In this document: one piece after another, positions 36,046 to 45,709 of the stretch
How the letters are laid out: every line of letters starts with the position of its first letter
Numbering within the stretch: the first letter of the stretch is position 1
From: Lachnospiraceae bacterium
Lineage (GTDB): Bacteria > Bacillota > Clostridia > Lachnospirales > Lachnospiraceae
Assembly (NCBI GenBank): GCA_022794265.1
Contig: JAAWEK010000009.1
Span: forward strand, 40,396-104,395
Length of the DNA stretch: 64,000 nt
Direction of reading: 5' to 3'
Position numbers and translations under genes: made by a program
The notes under the pieces: generated by a model
Databases searched by the model: none
What the model was told of the DNA's origin: nothing
What the model saw: only the letters and a program-made list of their open reading frames with translations

Positions 36046-36774
36046 TTATTGCAGACTTTCGTGTAAATTTATGGTATTTAACGCAATTTCCATCATATCG
36101 GTAAAGGATTTTTCCCGTTGTTCTGCCGTTGTTTCCCGGGATGAGACGAATGAATCCGATATCGTCAACAGACAGGCCCCGTTTTTGCCAAGGACTGCCG
36201 CATTGTGAAACAATGCAAAACTTTCCATCTCCACACAGATACAGCCTTTTTCCTGATGCAGTTTCTTATAATAAGGCGTCCGGTCTTCTCTGTAAAATAC
36301 ATCCGAAGAATGTACACACCCCTCAATCAGTTCTTTTCCCAGTTTTTTTGCCGACTTCCTGATTTTTTTATTCAGATCTTCAGAAGGGTAGGTTATATCT
36401 CTATCATATCCGTTCTGTACTTTTGCATAACTGGATTCTGAATATGCAGAAGATGCAAGAACCACATCAAACAGATCCGCCTCTTTACAATAAGACCCCG
36501 CCGAACCGATTCGTATGATATTATCCACTCCATACCAGCTGTATAATTCATATGAATAAATGCCGATGGAAGGCATACCCATTCCAGAACCCATAACCGA
36601 TACCTTTGTTCCCTTATACTCTCCGGTATAACCAAACATATTCCTTACTTCATTAAATCTTTTTACATTTACGAGAAAGGTTTCTGCAATATATCTGGCT
36701 CTTAACGGGTCTCCCGGCATTAATACTGTTTTTGCTATCTCTCCTGCCTCTGCCTGATTATGTGGTGTTGACAT
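36046..36774 (-). CDS. deoD: Purine nucleoside phosphorylase, DeoD type
   Basis: 242 aa hexameric-type phosphorylase that cleaves purine (deoxy)nucleosides with phosphate. VLMPGDPLRA is the phosphate loop. GSGMGMPSIGIYSYEL and VEMESFAL are the substrate motifs. GGAGGG lies before the ATG. It stands alone, about 120 bases before the dgt cluster on the same strand, with no other deo gene nearby. Confidence 0.95.
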   Translation of the reverse strand: MSTPHNQAEAGEIAKTVLMPGDPLRARYIAETFLVNVKRFNEVRNMFGYTGEYKGTKVSVMGSGMGMPSIGIYSYELYSWYGVDNIIRIGSAGSYCKEADLFDVVLASSAYSESSYAKVQNGYDRDITYPSEDLNKKIRKSAKKLGKELIEGCVHSSDVFYREDRTPYYKKLHQEKGCICVEMESFALFHNAAVLGKNGACLLTISDSFVSSRETTAEQREKSFTDMMEIALNTINLHESLQ

Positions 36775-36889
36775 GATAATCCCTCCTATATCGTTTTCAT
36801 TACAAGATAACTATACATATAAAAAGAATTATAACATATTCCATTAATTTTTGAAATGTTAAATAATATAAAAGTTCCTGATATTATAA

Positions 36890-36928
36890 CAAAAGCGGCG
36901 GTATCACTGGCAATACCGCCGCTTTTGT
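36890..36928. terminator. Strong bidirectional-looking terminator
   Basis: AAAAGCGGCGGTAT pairs with ATACCGCCGCTTTT across an 8-base loop. It lies upstream of deoD and downstream of the tRNA-Leu on the minus strand. It separates the two transcription units. Confidence 0.85.
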
Positions 36929-36949
36929 TCTTCACACTTAAAATATACT

Positions 36950-36990
36950 AAAAATCCGAAGCCGCTCCCGATTGGAACCGGGTTCGGATT
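36950..36990 (-). terminator. Terminator of the tRNA-Leu(AAG) gene
   Basis: On the minus strand AATCCGAA pairs with TTCGGATT around an inner CCCG/CGGG stem and ends in TTTTT. It begins 10 bases after the tRNA 3' end. Confidence 0.85.
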
Positions 36991-36999
36991 ATCATTATC

Positions 37000-37086
37000 T
37001 GGTGCGGAAAAAGGGACTTGAACCCTCACGTCGTTTCCAACACTAGATCCTTAGTCTAGCCTGTCTGCCAATTCCAGCATTTCCGC
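37000..37086 (-). tRNA. tRNA-Leu, anticodon AAG
   Basis: Class II tRNA with a long variable arm. The acceptor GCGGAAA pairs with TTTCCGC, and discriminator A and CCA are encoded. The anticodon stem CTAGA/TCTAG holds the loop CTAAGGA, which gives AAG. A34 would be expected to be deaminated to inosine, which is unusual for a bacterial leucine tRNA. Confidence 0.93.
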
Positions 37087-37210
37087 ACATATTTCTCAAA
37101 CGCGATAATTATAATAACATTATTAAGGAATATTGTCAATATTTTTTTTGTAATTTATACCACTCAGATATTTTTTCTTTTAAAATGATTTCTGTCTGCC
37201 GTATTACCTT

Positions 37211-38947
37211 CTAAAATTTAAAGATTTTTACTTCTTTTTCCAGTTTCACTGCCAGTTCTTTTAACGTTTCCGCATCCATAGCCAGTCCTTCGATGGTAGC
37301 CTTTAATTCTTCGGTAGCAGCCGTTGTTTCCTGAGAGGCTGCCGCATTTTCTTCCGATATGGCAGAAAGAGACTGGATGGTTTCTATGATTTCTCCGCGG
37401 GCATGATTTAAAACTTCTGCTTTCTTTTCAATATCTTTAATGTCGCTCATGGAACTACGGATTCCTTTGCTGACATCTTCAAATTTGCTCTTTGTCTGCT
37501 TTAGTTTTCGGGACTGCTCGCCAACCAGTGTATTAACATCCTGCATAATCTGAACCGTTTTTTCAGAATCCATCAGCAATTCTCCAATAATTCCCTGAAT
37601 TTCTCCTGCTGCATCATTGGACTGTTCTGCCAGCTTCTGAATTTCGCTGGCAACAACCGCAAAACCTTTACCGTTTTCGCCGGCTCTGGCTGCCTCTATA
37701 CTGGCATTCAGCGCCAGAAGATTGGTCTGCTCCGCTATATTGGTAATGATTTCCATGGTCTGGCTGATCTGCTGCACACATTCATTGGTTATACTGGTCT
37801 GTTTTGCAATCCGGTCAATAGCTTCCATGGTCTTCGCATTAGATCCGTTCAGTTCTTTTATGATTCCGCCCGCCTCTTCATCATTTTTATTCATTTCGGC
37901 AGAATTATTGGTAAGTATTTTTAACTTTGTGGCAATGTTTTCTATCTGATTTCCCATATCAATGACATTATCTGTGGCCTGCTGAGTCTCCTCTGCCTGT
38001 GACATGGCTCCAGTAGCAATTTCTTCCACTGCTTTTGTCACTTCGTCCGTAGACCTGTTCGTTATATCTGCCATGGATTCCAGTTTATGAGAGGTTTCTC
38101 TCATATTTTCAAAAGCCGCAACCATATCACCCAGAATATTTTTTAATTCATGGTTCAGTATCACCGCGGTATCTCCCATAGATCCGATTTCCGTTTTATC
38201 TTTTAAAACTTTGTCATTCAGTTCTGCAGCCAGATTTCCTTTGGCTATTTCCTCCAGATAAAGGTTTACATATCCGATTCTTTTCTTGATTTTTAAAACA
38301 AACAGAACGATTACCACAATAACCAGCAACAAAATAATTCCGATACCCACACCGGACTTAATGGTGTTTGTCCAAATTGCCTTCTGCACACTGTTTAAAT
38401 GCTTTCCTGCAAAAATCATACCTGCAATACTTCCATCTTTGTCACGCAACGGCGTATAATATGCCAGATATTTTTCCCCCAGAAGATTTACGCTACCCTT
38501 ATAATCCTGTTCATTATTAATTACTTTATCGGCAACATCCTCTGGAGCTTTTGTTCCTACTACTCTTTCGCCATTACCGTCTAAAATCGTCGTTAGTATT
38601 CTGGTATCTCCATAGAGAATAGTTACTTCCAGATCATTTGCTTCTTTAATCTTATCCAAAAAATCAACATTATCGGTTAATTGAAATTTTCCCTTGGATA
38701 TAATACCTGATTTTTCGTTATATGCCCCCTCATCAACTTCATCCAGCATTCCACTCACAGTATATGTAACTGTCTTTAACTCGTCATATATCTGTTCTTC
38801 CAATGAATCGGTCAGTGACACCATTCCAAAAATTATCGCCATAACTCCTGCCAAAAGCGTTGGAATTACAGATATCAGCATCAGTCTCCACATCAAGCCT
38901 TTTTTTCTTTTTTTGTTCTTATCATCCATAAATCTCGGTTCTTCCAT
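37211..38947 (-). CDS. Transmembrane methyl-accepting chemotaxis protein with Cache-like sensor
   Basis: About 578 aa. Membrane segments lie near 18-40 and 190-212, with a single-Cache-like extracellular sensor between them ([32 protein letters not shown] in part). A HAMP-like linker and a signalling coiled coil follow, with the hairpin tip [19 protein letters not shown] and a Gln/Glu-rich methylation region. AAAGGAGGAG precedes ATG 38947; the frame runs on to 39112 without support. Ligand unknown. No che genes are in the window. Confidence 0.93.
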   Translation of the reverse strand: MEEPRFMDDKNKKRKKGLMWRLMLISVIPTLLAGVMAIIFGMVSLTDSLEEQIYDELKTVTYTVSGMLDEVDEGAYNEKSGIISKGKFQLTDNVDFLDKIKEANDLEVTILYGDTRILTTILDGNGERVVGTKAPEDVADKVINNEQDYKGSVNLLGEKYLAYYTPLRDKDGSIAGMIFAGKHLNSVQKAIWTNTIKSGVGIGIILLLVIVVIVLFVLKIKKRIGYVNLYLEEIAKGNLAAELNDKVLKDKTEIGSMGDTAVILNHELKNILGDMVAAFENMRETSHKLESMADITNRSTDEVTKAVEEIATGAMSQAEETQQATDNVIDMGNQIENIATKLKILTNNSAEMNKNDEEAGGIIKELNGSNAKTMEAIDRIAKQTSITNECVQQISQTMEIITNIAEQTNLLALNASIEAARAGENGKGFAVVASEIQKLAEQSNDAAGEIQGIIGELLMDSEKTVQIMQDVNTLVGEQSRKLKQTKSKFEDVSKGIRSSMSDIKDIEKKAEVLNHARGEIIETIQSLSAISEENAAASQETTAATEELKATIEGLAMDAETLKELAVKLEKEVKIFKF

Positions 38948-39112
38948 GTTCTCCTCCTTTATTGGCTTTTTGTTTTTCAAAACCGTTACTGCTATTATAC
39001 TATACTCTCTATACAAAATAAACAAACAAATTTCATTTACTGGTGTTTTTTTATAAAAAACGTGGAAATTATTAAAAATATATATTTTTTGGATATTTTT
39101 CAAAAAAAACAT

Positions 39113-39141
39113 TTGACGAATCAGGATTTTTGTTTTATAAT
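39113..39141 (+). promoter_or_regulatory. Sigma-A promoter of tRNA-Leu(CAG)
   Basis: TTGACG at 39113-39118 and TATAAT at 39136-39141, 17 bases apart, 14 bases before the tRNA 5' end. Confidence 0.85.
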
Positions 39142-39155
39142 ACTGCTTGTTGTTA

Positions 39156-39239
39156 GCACTTGTGGCGGAATTGGCATACGCGCATGATTCAGGTTCATGT
39201 CCGGGTTCCCGGGTGTGGGTTCAAGTCCCATCGAGTGCA
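39156..39239 (+). tRNA. tRNA-Leu, anticodon CAG
   Basis: Class II tRNA. The acceptor GCACTTG pairs with CGAGTGC and the discriminator is A; CCA is not encoded. The anticodon stem CATGA/TCATG holds TTCAGGT, giving CAG. The variable arm is long. Confidence 0.95.
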
Positions 39240-39247
39240 TATATCCT

Positions 39248-39283
39248 ATGTCACTTCATTTGATTGAAGTGACATATTTTTTT
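39248..39283 (+). terminator. Terminator of tRNA-Leu(CAG)
   Basis: ATGTCACTTCA pairs with TGAAGTGACAT, followed by seven T residues. Confidence 0.9.
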
Positions 39284-39326
39284 ATTTCTAATATTTTATA
39301 TATTTTTTCATGGTATTTCTGACCAT

Positions 39327-39378
39327 AAAAAACAGGATGTCTTTTCAAAACCAACATCTGATTACGAAAAGACATCCT
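39327..39378 (-). terminator. Terminator of tRNA-Asn
   Basis: On the minus strand AGGATGTCTTTTC pairs with GAAAAGACATCCT across an 18-20 base loop, followed by six T residues. Confidence 0.85.
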
Positions 39379-39392
39379 ATACTTCAATCTGA

Positions 39393-39465
39393 CTCCCCGA
39401 GTAGGACTCGAACCTACGACAACTCGGTTAACAGCCGAGCGCTCTACCGACTGAGCTATCGAGGA
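39393..39465 (-). tRNA. tRNA-Asn, anticodon GTT
   Basis: 73 bases. The acceptor TCCTCGA pairs with TCGGGGA and the discriminator is G; CCA is not encoded. The anticodon stem CTCGG/CCGAG holds CTGTTAA, giving GTT. The T arm has GTTCGAGTC. Confidence 0.96.
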
Positions 39466-39653
39466 ATATTAAATACAAATGATATTATACCTCACTTTTT
39501 TTAAATGTCAACAGTTTTTTTAACAAAACTGCAAAAATATAAAATTGTTCTGCCGCTGGCTGAAAAATCTAAAAGTATTAATCTCTCAGACGTTTCGGTC
39601 CCTGCTGCAGAACAATATCAAAACATTACATATTTATATTACAGAACTTTCGA

Positions 39654-40241
39654 TTACTTAATACTTACCAAAACATTGATACAATCCGTTAATTCCACAA
39701 GGGAAGCTTTAATGGACTGGTTAATCTCACCTGAATTACGAGCCAGTTTCCCAACTTCATCTGCAACTACTGCAAAACCTTTACCCAGTTCTCCTGCTCT
39801 GGCTGCCTCAATCGTAGCATTTAAAGCAAGGATTCTCTGTTTGGATTCAATCTTATCCAGTGCTTTTGATTTATCGTTCAGTTCAATCAGAAGATTTGAG
39901 GCTTTTGTTACATATTCATCATTCTTAGCTTCCTCATCTTCTTCTGTATATAATTCTTTTACCTTTGTAACCAGCAGATAATCTACAAATCTTTTCACTC
40001 GCTGAATGCTTTCCGGGTCCGTTCCCTCCAACGAAACGATAACAACATTGGCAATCACTTCACCGCCCGCAACTACTTCCACTTTCTCAGCCTCTTCAAT
40101 AATCGCCGAATCATAATCTTTACAATTCGTAACTTCGTTCATATCGGCATCATAAATCAATATATCCATACCTGATAAGGCTGTTAAATCTTCCTGTATA
40201 TTCTGTAATGTTTCCAAATCAATAAATTCTGTAATCTGCAT
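39654..40241 (-). CDS. Soluble mini chemoreceptor-like protein
   Basis: About 195 aa without membrane segments. The N-terminal 90 residues form a small sensor-like domain ([32 protein letters not shown]) of a type seen in PocR/PAS-like modules, though I cannot assign it. A helix then leads to a short receptor tip [20 protein letters not shown] followed by [15 protein letters not shown]. The usual long signalling coiled coil and methylation sites are missing. ATG 40241 was chosen over 40253 and 40334 by spacing from AAAGGA. It could act as a soluble CheA/CheW partner or as a non-chemotactic sensor. Confidence 0.75.
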   Translation of the reverse strand: MQITEFIDLETLQNIQEDLTALSGMDILIYDADMNEVTNCKDYDSAIIEEAEKVEVVAGGEVIANVVIVSLEGTDPESIQRVKRFVDYLLVTKVKELYTEEDEEAKNDEYVTKASNLLIELNDKSKALDKIESKQRILALNATIEAARAGELGKGFAVVADEVGKLARNSGEINQSIKASLVELTDCINVLVSIK

Positions 40242-40485
40242 ATGTATACGCATCCTTTCTAATCTGTATTTCGTACACGACCATACGTTTTTTGGGCATA
40301 CATCGATTATATCATACATTATCTTTTTTAACAATACTATGATTTTTTTGAGTTAAATCTTTATTTCTTTGTGTAAATTCACTAATTTTTATCACATTGT
40401 TCATGATTTATACACATTTCTTTTTTAATATATAATCATTCAAAAAAAGAAAAATCTTTTCATATTTTAATCTTTTTCATAATTT

Positions 40486-40518
40486 TAAAGGAGTAATATA
40501 TATCATATATTACTCCTC
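40486..40518 (-). terminator. Stem-loop after the ABC permease gene
   Basis: GGAGTAATATAT pairs with its complement, followed by a short T-rich stretch on the minus strand; a weak terminator for the exporter operon. Confidence 0.55.
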
Positions 40519-40538
40519 CTCCTTTTTATATAACAGCT

Positions 40539-41822
40539 TTACCTCTTTATCATCTCATGAATCCCCCACCTGTGACTCATATATCCCAGAACCAATGATA
40601 ACAGATAATACATAAATAAAACAATAAAAACAGCCATCCCCACAGATACTGCAAATATCCCATTACTGCTGATTATATCCGGATCAATCCCTTCTATCAC
40701 ATACTGGTCGATAAAATATCTCAGCAAAATATTTCCCGCTGTGGCTACCAAAACGGAACCTGCAGCTATCATTCCATATTCTGCCCAAAGCAGCTTTCTC
40801 ATATCTTTTTTTGTTATACCATAGGCACGGATGATACCCAGATATCCACAATTGCAATGAAACTCATATATAAATATCAGACCCAGGTTGGCAATACAAA
40901 TGATTCCGATTAACAACAATATCATTCCAAAAACTTCCGACAAACTGTCCTGCAGTTTCGCTACATTTTCATAGGAATCTGCTGCAAATGATGACTGTAC
41001 CGACAGACCCAGTTCCGAATTTATAAACTCTTTAATCCGGTTGACATCCTGATAGGAATCAATATAGAGCTTGCAAAGCGTAGCCGTTTCATAAGAAAAA
41101 CCTTTTCCCGAAGCAAAAAAGATATATGTCAGGTCGCTTCCCCTGCCTGCAATATGCAAAGCTTTGCTGTTTATGATTCCGCTAATTGTATAAGTTCCGA
41201 ATAACGTTTTTCCATTCTTATGATTCACCACAGAAAAACTCTTTCCCACCAGTTCCTTCCATTCCTCAGGTCCAACACCATATTTTTCCAGAAGATTATC
41301 ACTGAGTACCACCTGACCAGCTTCCTGCAGTTCCGTTCCATGAAGATAAAGAGGTTCCTTCTTATTATAGTAACGAAATTCCCGTTCCTCGTTGCCGCTG
41401 AATTGTTCATATGTCAAATCATATTCACAAACATTCAGATATCTGGTATTAAACATATCCAGATAACCGGAAGGAACAACGGAATGCACCTGCCGGTCCA
41501 ATACAAGATCCAGTTCGGATATCTCCCTTCTCCCGAATACAGTATCCATTTCCCGTACAATGGAAATTCCCGAGACACCCGGTATCTTTCCTCTGTTTCC
41601 GGCTATTTTTCCTATTGTTTCCCCATCCGCAGCATACAAATAACATTCTGAAAACCGACCTTTTTGAATGGAGTTTAGATAATGTTGTAAAGTAAAATTC
41701 AAGTATCCGCACAGAAAAACTAACACTCCCATAAAAGCAAACATCATGCCGATAGCCAGTCTGCTTTTCCGTTTGGAAACAATATTTCTTCCTGCCAGAT
41801 ATATATAATCCCGTAATTTCAT
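40539..41822 (-). CDS. FtsX/MacB-type ABC transporter permease
   Basis: About 427 aa. A membrane segment lies at 20-45, then a large extracellular domain (about 50-290), then three membrane segments (about 300-325, 345-375, 390-420): the FtsX/MacB permease pattern. It is the third gene of an operon with another permease and an ATPase. Such systems export lipoproteins or peptides or sense cell-wall antibiotics. Start: ATG 41822. The substrate is unknown; no regulator or two-component system adjoins. Confidence 0.85.
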   Translation of the reverse strand: MKLRDYIYLAGRNIVSKRKSRLAIGMMFAFMGVLVFLCGYLNFTLQHYLNSIQKGRFSECYLYAADGETIGKIAGNRGKIPGVSGISIVREMDTVFGRREISELDLVLDRQVHSVVPSGYLDMFNTRYLNVCEYDLTYEQFSGNEEREFRYYNKKEPLYLHGTELQEAGQVVLSDNLLEKYGVGPEEWKELVGKSFSVVNHKNGKTLFGTYTISGIINSKALHIAGRGSDLTYIFFASGKGFSYETATLCKLYIDSYQDVNRIKEFINSELGLSVQSSFAADSYENVAKLQDSLSEVFGMILLLIGIICIANLGLIFIYEFHCNCGYLGIIRAYGITKKDMRKLLWAEYGMIAAGSVLVATAGNILLRYFIDQYVIEGIDPDIISSNGIFAVSVGMAVFIVLFMYYLLSLVLGYMSHRWGIHEMIKR

Positions 41823-41853
41823 TGACTGTACCAACCTGTTTATTTCTTAATAA

Positions 41854-43020
41854 TTACATACTCTGCCGTATACCGGCTTTCATAATTTTATCATTTAGTT
41901 TTTTCCAACGAAAAATCATGATGAATCCCAAAAAAATCTGTAGCAACAGAAACAGCGCCAGAAGATTACCGCCTATACACTGTAACACCGACGTCTGTAA
42001 TCTTCCCGTACTTCTTCCACTTCCCATTCCGTCATTATAATATACCATTGCCACAGAAATTCCATAGGACGCTAAAATACCCACTGCCGTTACCGCTTCA
42101 CACAGTAACAGATAAAGTACCATCACCTTTGTATTCGACAGTCCAAAGGCTTTTAAAATCATAATATTCTTGTTTCGAAGCAGCAATAACACGGATACAC
42201 AATAACTAATGATAAACGCAACCGCAAAAACCATAACCAGCGTCATAAAGTAAATGGTTCTTTTAATCAGACGAAAGGTTCTCATCTGTTCCAATAATAA
42301 TTCATTTCCCGAAGGACGCAGATTTCGTTCCTCCATAACTTCATAGACAGATAAATATTCCGAAACATCCGGTATTTTAAGCAAAAGATTACAGCGGTTA
42401 TGAAACCCGTTTTGTAAAATCAGCCTGTTCCCTGTATCTTCGTCCACAAGAAAATCATAATCCGGAAAATCGTCTTTCAAAATACCACATACTACAAATG
42501 GTTCCTCAAGCAGAACATTGCTGGAAATCGTAACCTGTTCTCCTGTTGTAATCTTTAATTCTTTACAAATGTTCTCTTTTATCCACAACCTGTTTTCCGA
42601 ATTTCCGTCCGGTAAATCATCAGAAAACGGATGGTCTCCCTCTGTAATATAAGTATCTATATTCAAAAAATTCATTCCCTGAATCAGAATTCTGCCCTTC
42701 CAATCCTCTTTCCAATGATTTATGGCAAACCCCCGCAGTAAATCTCCTTCTGCAGCAAAAGATAACCTCTGAATCTCTACATTGAATTCTTGAACTTCTT
42801 CTACTTTACTATACCTAATATTGTTCAGACTGATACTGGCCCCATTGGGATATTGACTGCATAAAGGTTTATAATATTCCGTTTCATATCCATCCATCAT
42901 AAACTGCAGATAAAGGATAATTGCAGAAACCGAAGCAATAATTAAAAACATACAACATAAATATTTTTTACAACTTTTCCCCTCCAATACCAGAAGCCTG
43001 CTTAATCTATATCCTCTCAT
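41854..43020 (-). CDS. FtsX/MacB-type ABC transporter permease, second subunit
   Basis: About 388 aa, same layout: an N-terminal membrane segment near 22-42, an extracellular domain (about 45-250), and three C-terminal membrane segments. It overlaps the ATPase gene by 14 bases if the ATG at 43020 is used. It pairs with the permease at 40539-41822 as a heterodimer; the two share topology but little obvious sequence. Confidence 0.85.
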   Translation of the reverse strand: MRGYRLSRLLVLEGKSCKKYLCCMFLIIASVSAIILYLQFMMDGYETEYYKPLCSQYPNGASISLNNIRYSKVEEVQEFNVEIQRLSFAAEGDLLRGFAINHWKEDWKGRILIQGMNFLNIDTYITEGDHPFSDDLPDGNSENRLWIKENICKELKITTGEQVTISSNVLLEEPFVVCGILKDDFPDYDFLVDEDTGNRLILQNGFHNRCNLLLKIPDVSEYLSVYEVMEERNLRPSGNELLLEQMRTFRLIKRTIYFMTLVMVFAVAFIISYCVSVLLLLRNKNIMILKAFGLSNTKVMVLYLLLCEAVTAVGILASYGISVAMVYYNDGMGSGRSTGRLQTSVLQCIGGNLLALFLLLQIFLGFIMIFRWKKLNDKIMKAGIRQSM

Positions 43021-43684
43021 CTGCCACAATCCTGCCATCTTTCATTCTTATGAGCCGGTCAGTCATAGCCGCATGTTCATGATTGTGCGTGACCAAAATC
43101 ACCGTTATGCCGGACACAACTAATTCCCGGAATAAATCCATAATCATCTGTCCATTTTTAGAATCCAGATTTCCACAAGGCTCGTCTGCCAGAAGAATGA
43201 CCGGACAATTTACCAGGGCTCTTGCAATACTGACCCTCTGTTGTTCTCCTCCTGATAATTCTCCCGGCTTCTTTTTCAATAGATTACTGATATTTACCTG
43301 TTCTGCCACCTGCCGGATTCTCTGATTCCGTTCCCCTTTCTCGATTCCTGCAATCACCATAGGCACTTCAATATTCTCAAAAACAGAATATGTATGTTCT
43401 AAATAATAGTTTTGAAAAATAAAGCCCATCTGGCTGTTTCGCAAACTGGATAATTCCTTCTCCGTCATATCGCCTGTCCGCACTCCATCCAGCTCAATAT
43501 AACCTTTGGTTGGAATTTCAATCAGTCCCATCATACTGAGCAGCGTTGATTTTCCACTCCCGGATTCACCTACTATGCTTATAAACTCATTTTTTTCAAC
43601 CATAAAAGAAGCGCCTTCCACTGCCAGGCACTTCACACCAGATTCCGAAATAAATTCTTTTGAAATATTACATACTTTTATCAT
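43007..43684 (-). CDS. ABC transporter ATPase of the MacB/LolD type
   Basis: 225 aa from ATG 43684, with AAAGGG just upstream. Walker A GESGSGKSTLLSMMG, Q-loop FQNYYLEHTYS, signature LSGGEQQRVSIARAL, Walker B VILLADEPCGNLD and the H-loop VTHNHEHA are all intact. It is the first gene of the three-gene exporter operon. The decayed paralogue cluster lies immediately upstream. Confidence 0.95.
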   Translation of the reverse strand: MIKVCNISKEFISESGVKCLAVEGASFMVEKNEFISIVGESGSGKSTLLSMMGLIEIPTKGYIELDGVRTGDMTEKELSSLRNSQMGFIFQNYYLEHTYSVFENIEVPMVIAGIEKGERNQRIRQVAEQVNISNLLKKKPGELSGGEQQRVSIARALVNCPVILLADEPCGNLDSKNGQMIMDLFRELVVSGITVILVTHNHEHAAMTDRLIRMKDGRIVADERI

Positions 43685-43770
43685 AATCCCTTTCCCATTC
43701 ACAATTTAATCATTTTGCTTCTTTGAATATATTTTATTATAAACCCTCATTTTAATCTTTCCTGTATGTT

Positions 43771-43923
43771 TTATTTTAAAAAAACACTATGATTGTCCAG
43801 TAATTCTATTCTAAAATTTGCCGCATCCTCTTCTACCGGCCAGAACCGCAGAAAATCAGTACATTCTACATATTCCAATCTAATTTTTATACCGATATAT
43901 ATCACCAGCTTACCGTGATACTG
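43771..43923 (-). pseudogene. Remnant of the FWPVEGDAANF protein family
   Basis: A 50-codon open stretch reads YHGKLVIYIG at one end and then FLRFWPVEEDAANFRIELL to a stop. Both parts match separate parts of the intact 139 aa protein at 44009-44428 (KLSIEI near its middle and its C-terminal motif). About 50 intervening residues and the N-terminus are missing. I read it as an internally deleted pseudogene. Confidence 0.6.
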
Positions 43924-44008
43924 TTATTTATTTCTTCGTATACGTTTTATTAAATAATGTAATTGTTTCTTGTTCCAAATTACTTATAATTGTTTTAAGA
44001 TATTATCA

Positions 44009-44428
44009 CTAATTTGCTTTTTCATATATTTTATTCAAAAAAGAAATACTATGATCTTCCAACAGAGTAATACTAAAATTAGCAGCATCCCCCTCTACCG
44101 GCCAAAAATAAAACGTATCCGAATCTCTCTCATATTCTATACCATTTTTCATGTTTTCTATAAAATTATCTACAAAATTATCAAATCCCTTTTTATCCAT
44201 ATTCTCATTATATAATGTAGAATACAAATAATCTTGTAGATACCCCTGTTCAGTCTCTGTAATACAAATAACTTTGTTTGCTATTTCAATGGATAATTTA
44301 TTTTGTTCTGAAATATAGGTTCCATAAATATCAATTTCTTCTTTATTATTCCAAACATATAAAAAGATTCCAACAGCTACCGCAAAAAATAACATTACCA
44401 AAACAAATATATGTAATTTCTTTTTCAA
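44009..44428 (-). CDS. Unknown membrane-anchored protein, intact member of a local family
   Basis: 139 aa with a single N-terminal membrane segment (about 5-27), then a soluble domain predicted outside. The C-terminal motif FYFWPVEGDAANFSITLLED also appears in remnants at 43771-43923 and 44972-45238. I recognise no wider family. The base composition is more AT-rich than neighbours. It is 13 bases downstream of the lipoprotein gene, so the two are co-transcribed. Position beside the exporter suggests a possible functional link, but that is inference. Confidence 0.65.
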   Translation of the reverse strand: MKKKLHIFVLVMLFFAVAVGIFLYVWNNKEEIDIYGTYISEQNKLSIEIANKVICITETEQGYLQDYLYSTLYNENMDKKGFDNFVDNFIENMKNGIEYERDSDTFYFWPVEGDAANFSITLLEDHSISFLNKIYEKAN

Positions 44429-44441
44429 TTATTCTTCTCCT

Positions 44442-44870
44442 TTATTTTTTGTATTTCATTGCATTACGAGTTATTACTTTACAATCCTTACTTAAACTAG
44501 CAGAAAACAATGATTTTCCTAATATTTCTCCATCGTCAATAATTGTACCCTTATAATTTCTAATTTTATAATTTTTAGTTTTTAATTTCAAATGATAATA
44601 TGCTGCCTGTGTGGTCGTTTTATATTGTGTTGCCTCTCCTGTTCCTTCCCCTGTTAAAAAACATCCTTGACTTCCTAACAAAACTCCAAGATATACATTT
44701 TTACAATTCACTCTTCCACTTGAATAAATCTTGATATAATAATTATTATGATTATTTTCCAACCTATAATAACTTCCTCTTATATTTCCTTTCTCCTCTG
44801 AACTACATCCAGCAAACATACTAGCAACAATAAATACCATAAAAATAGATGCAATAAATCTTCTCTTCAT
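44442..44870 (-). CDS. Unknown small lipoprotein
   Basis: 142 aa with a lipoprotein signal: KRR, a hydrophobic stretch, then SMFAGC with Cys at position 21. The mature part is Tyr-, Asn- and Lys-rich and beta-like. No family recognised. Very AT-rich coding sequence. It precedes the 139 aa membrane protein by 13 bases. A surface role is implied by the signal only. Confidence 0.65.
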   Translation of the reverse strand: MKRRFIASIFMVFIVASMFAGCSSEEKGNIRGSYYRLENNHNNYYIKIYSSGRVNCKNVYLGVLLGSQGCFLTGEGTGEATQYKTTTQAAYYHLKLKTKNYKIRNYKGTIIDDGEILGKSLFSASLSKDCKVITRNAMKYKK

Positions 44871-44971
44871 AATTATCCTCCACCAAATTAACTTGTAAGA
44901 TTATACTTATAACTACTCAATTTGTCAACAGATTTTTCCAAGATAAACATATCGTATATTCACTTATAAAA

Positions 44972-45238
44972 TCACTTTTTACGATATACTACTTCACTAA
45001 AAAATACTGCCATCTTCCAATAGATAAACACTAAATTTATCCAATTACCTTCAATCGGCCAAAACGTTAACGAATCGGGATACTCCACATATTTCACAAC
45101 ATTTTTTAAATTTTCCGTTATTTCTGATACATAGTTTTTAACATTTTCTTTTTTGGCATTATTACTGAATAGATTTATTATGTAATTATATAAATAATCC
45201 GAAATAATTATACATTTTATCGTTTTCTCTGTCAACAT
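44972..45238 (-). pseudogene. Truncated, frameshifted paralogue of the 139 aa family
   Basis: The open frame reads ISDYLYNYIINLFSNNAKK and SLTFWPIEGN, matching the middle of the intact protein, but lacks the membrane anchor. After WPIEGN the frame is lost: shifting by one base restores KFSVYLLEDGSIFL and a stop, which matches NFSITLLEDHSISFL. So one base is missing near 45040. No ribosome site precedes it. Confidence 0.65.
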
Positions 45239-45261
45239 ATTTTATCAAATATATTACCAAC

Positions 45262-45292
45262 AAAAAAACGCCAACCGGTTTCCCAATCAGCG
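45262..45292 (-). terminator. Terminator of the infC-rpmI-rplT operon
   Basis: On the minus strand CGCTGATTGG pairs with CCGGTTGGCG around a GAAA tetraloop, followed by seven T residues. Confidence 0.88.
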
Positions 45293-45324
45293 ATTTTTCA
45301 TTCTATGTTCTCTTAAATAAATTC

Positions 45325-45681
45325 CTATGCAATTTTAGATTTTGCAAGTTCAGCTAACTTAGCAAATCCTTCCGCATCGTTAATTGCCATGTCAGATAAA
45401 ATCTTTCTGTTCAAATCAACACCTGCAACCTTTAATCCATACATAAACCTGCTATAGGATAAGCCGTTCATTCTTGCAGCCGCATTAATTCTTGCAATCC
45501 ATAACTGTCTGAACTGTCTCTTTCTCTGCTTTCTGCCTGCATAAGCAGTTGTTAAAGCTCTCATTACTGACTGTTTTGCCACTCTATACTGCTTTGATCT
45601 GGCTCCTCTGTAACCTTTAGCAAGCTTTAATACTCTGTTATGTCTCTTTTTAGCGTTCATTCCGCCTTTTATTCTAGCCAT
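45325..45681 (-). CDS. rplT: Ribosomal protein L20
   Basis: 118 aa basic protein of the large subunit, needed for early assembly and for autoregulation of this operon. [19 protein letters not shown] and [12 protein letters not shown] are characteristic. Last gene of infC-rpmI-rplT; a terminator follows. Confidence 0.98.
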   Translation of the reverse strand: MARIKGGMNAKKRHNRVLKLAKGYRGARSKQYRVAKQSVMRALTTAYAGRKQRKRQFRQLWIARINAAARMNGLSYSRFMYGLKVAGVDLNRKILSDMAINDAEGFAKLAELAKSKIA

Positions 45682-45709
45682 TTCCGTTATCCTCCTATAT
45701 TATTTCATC

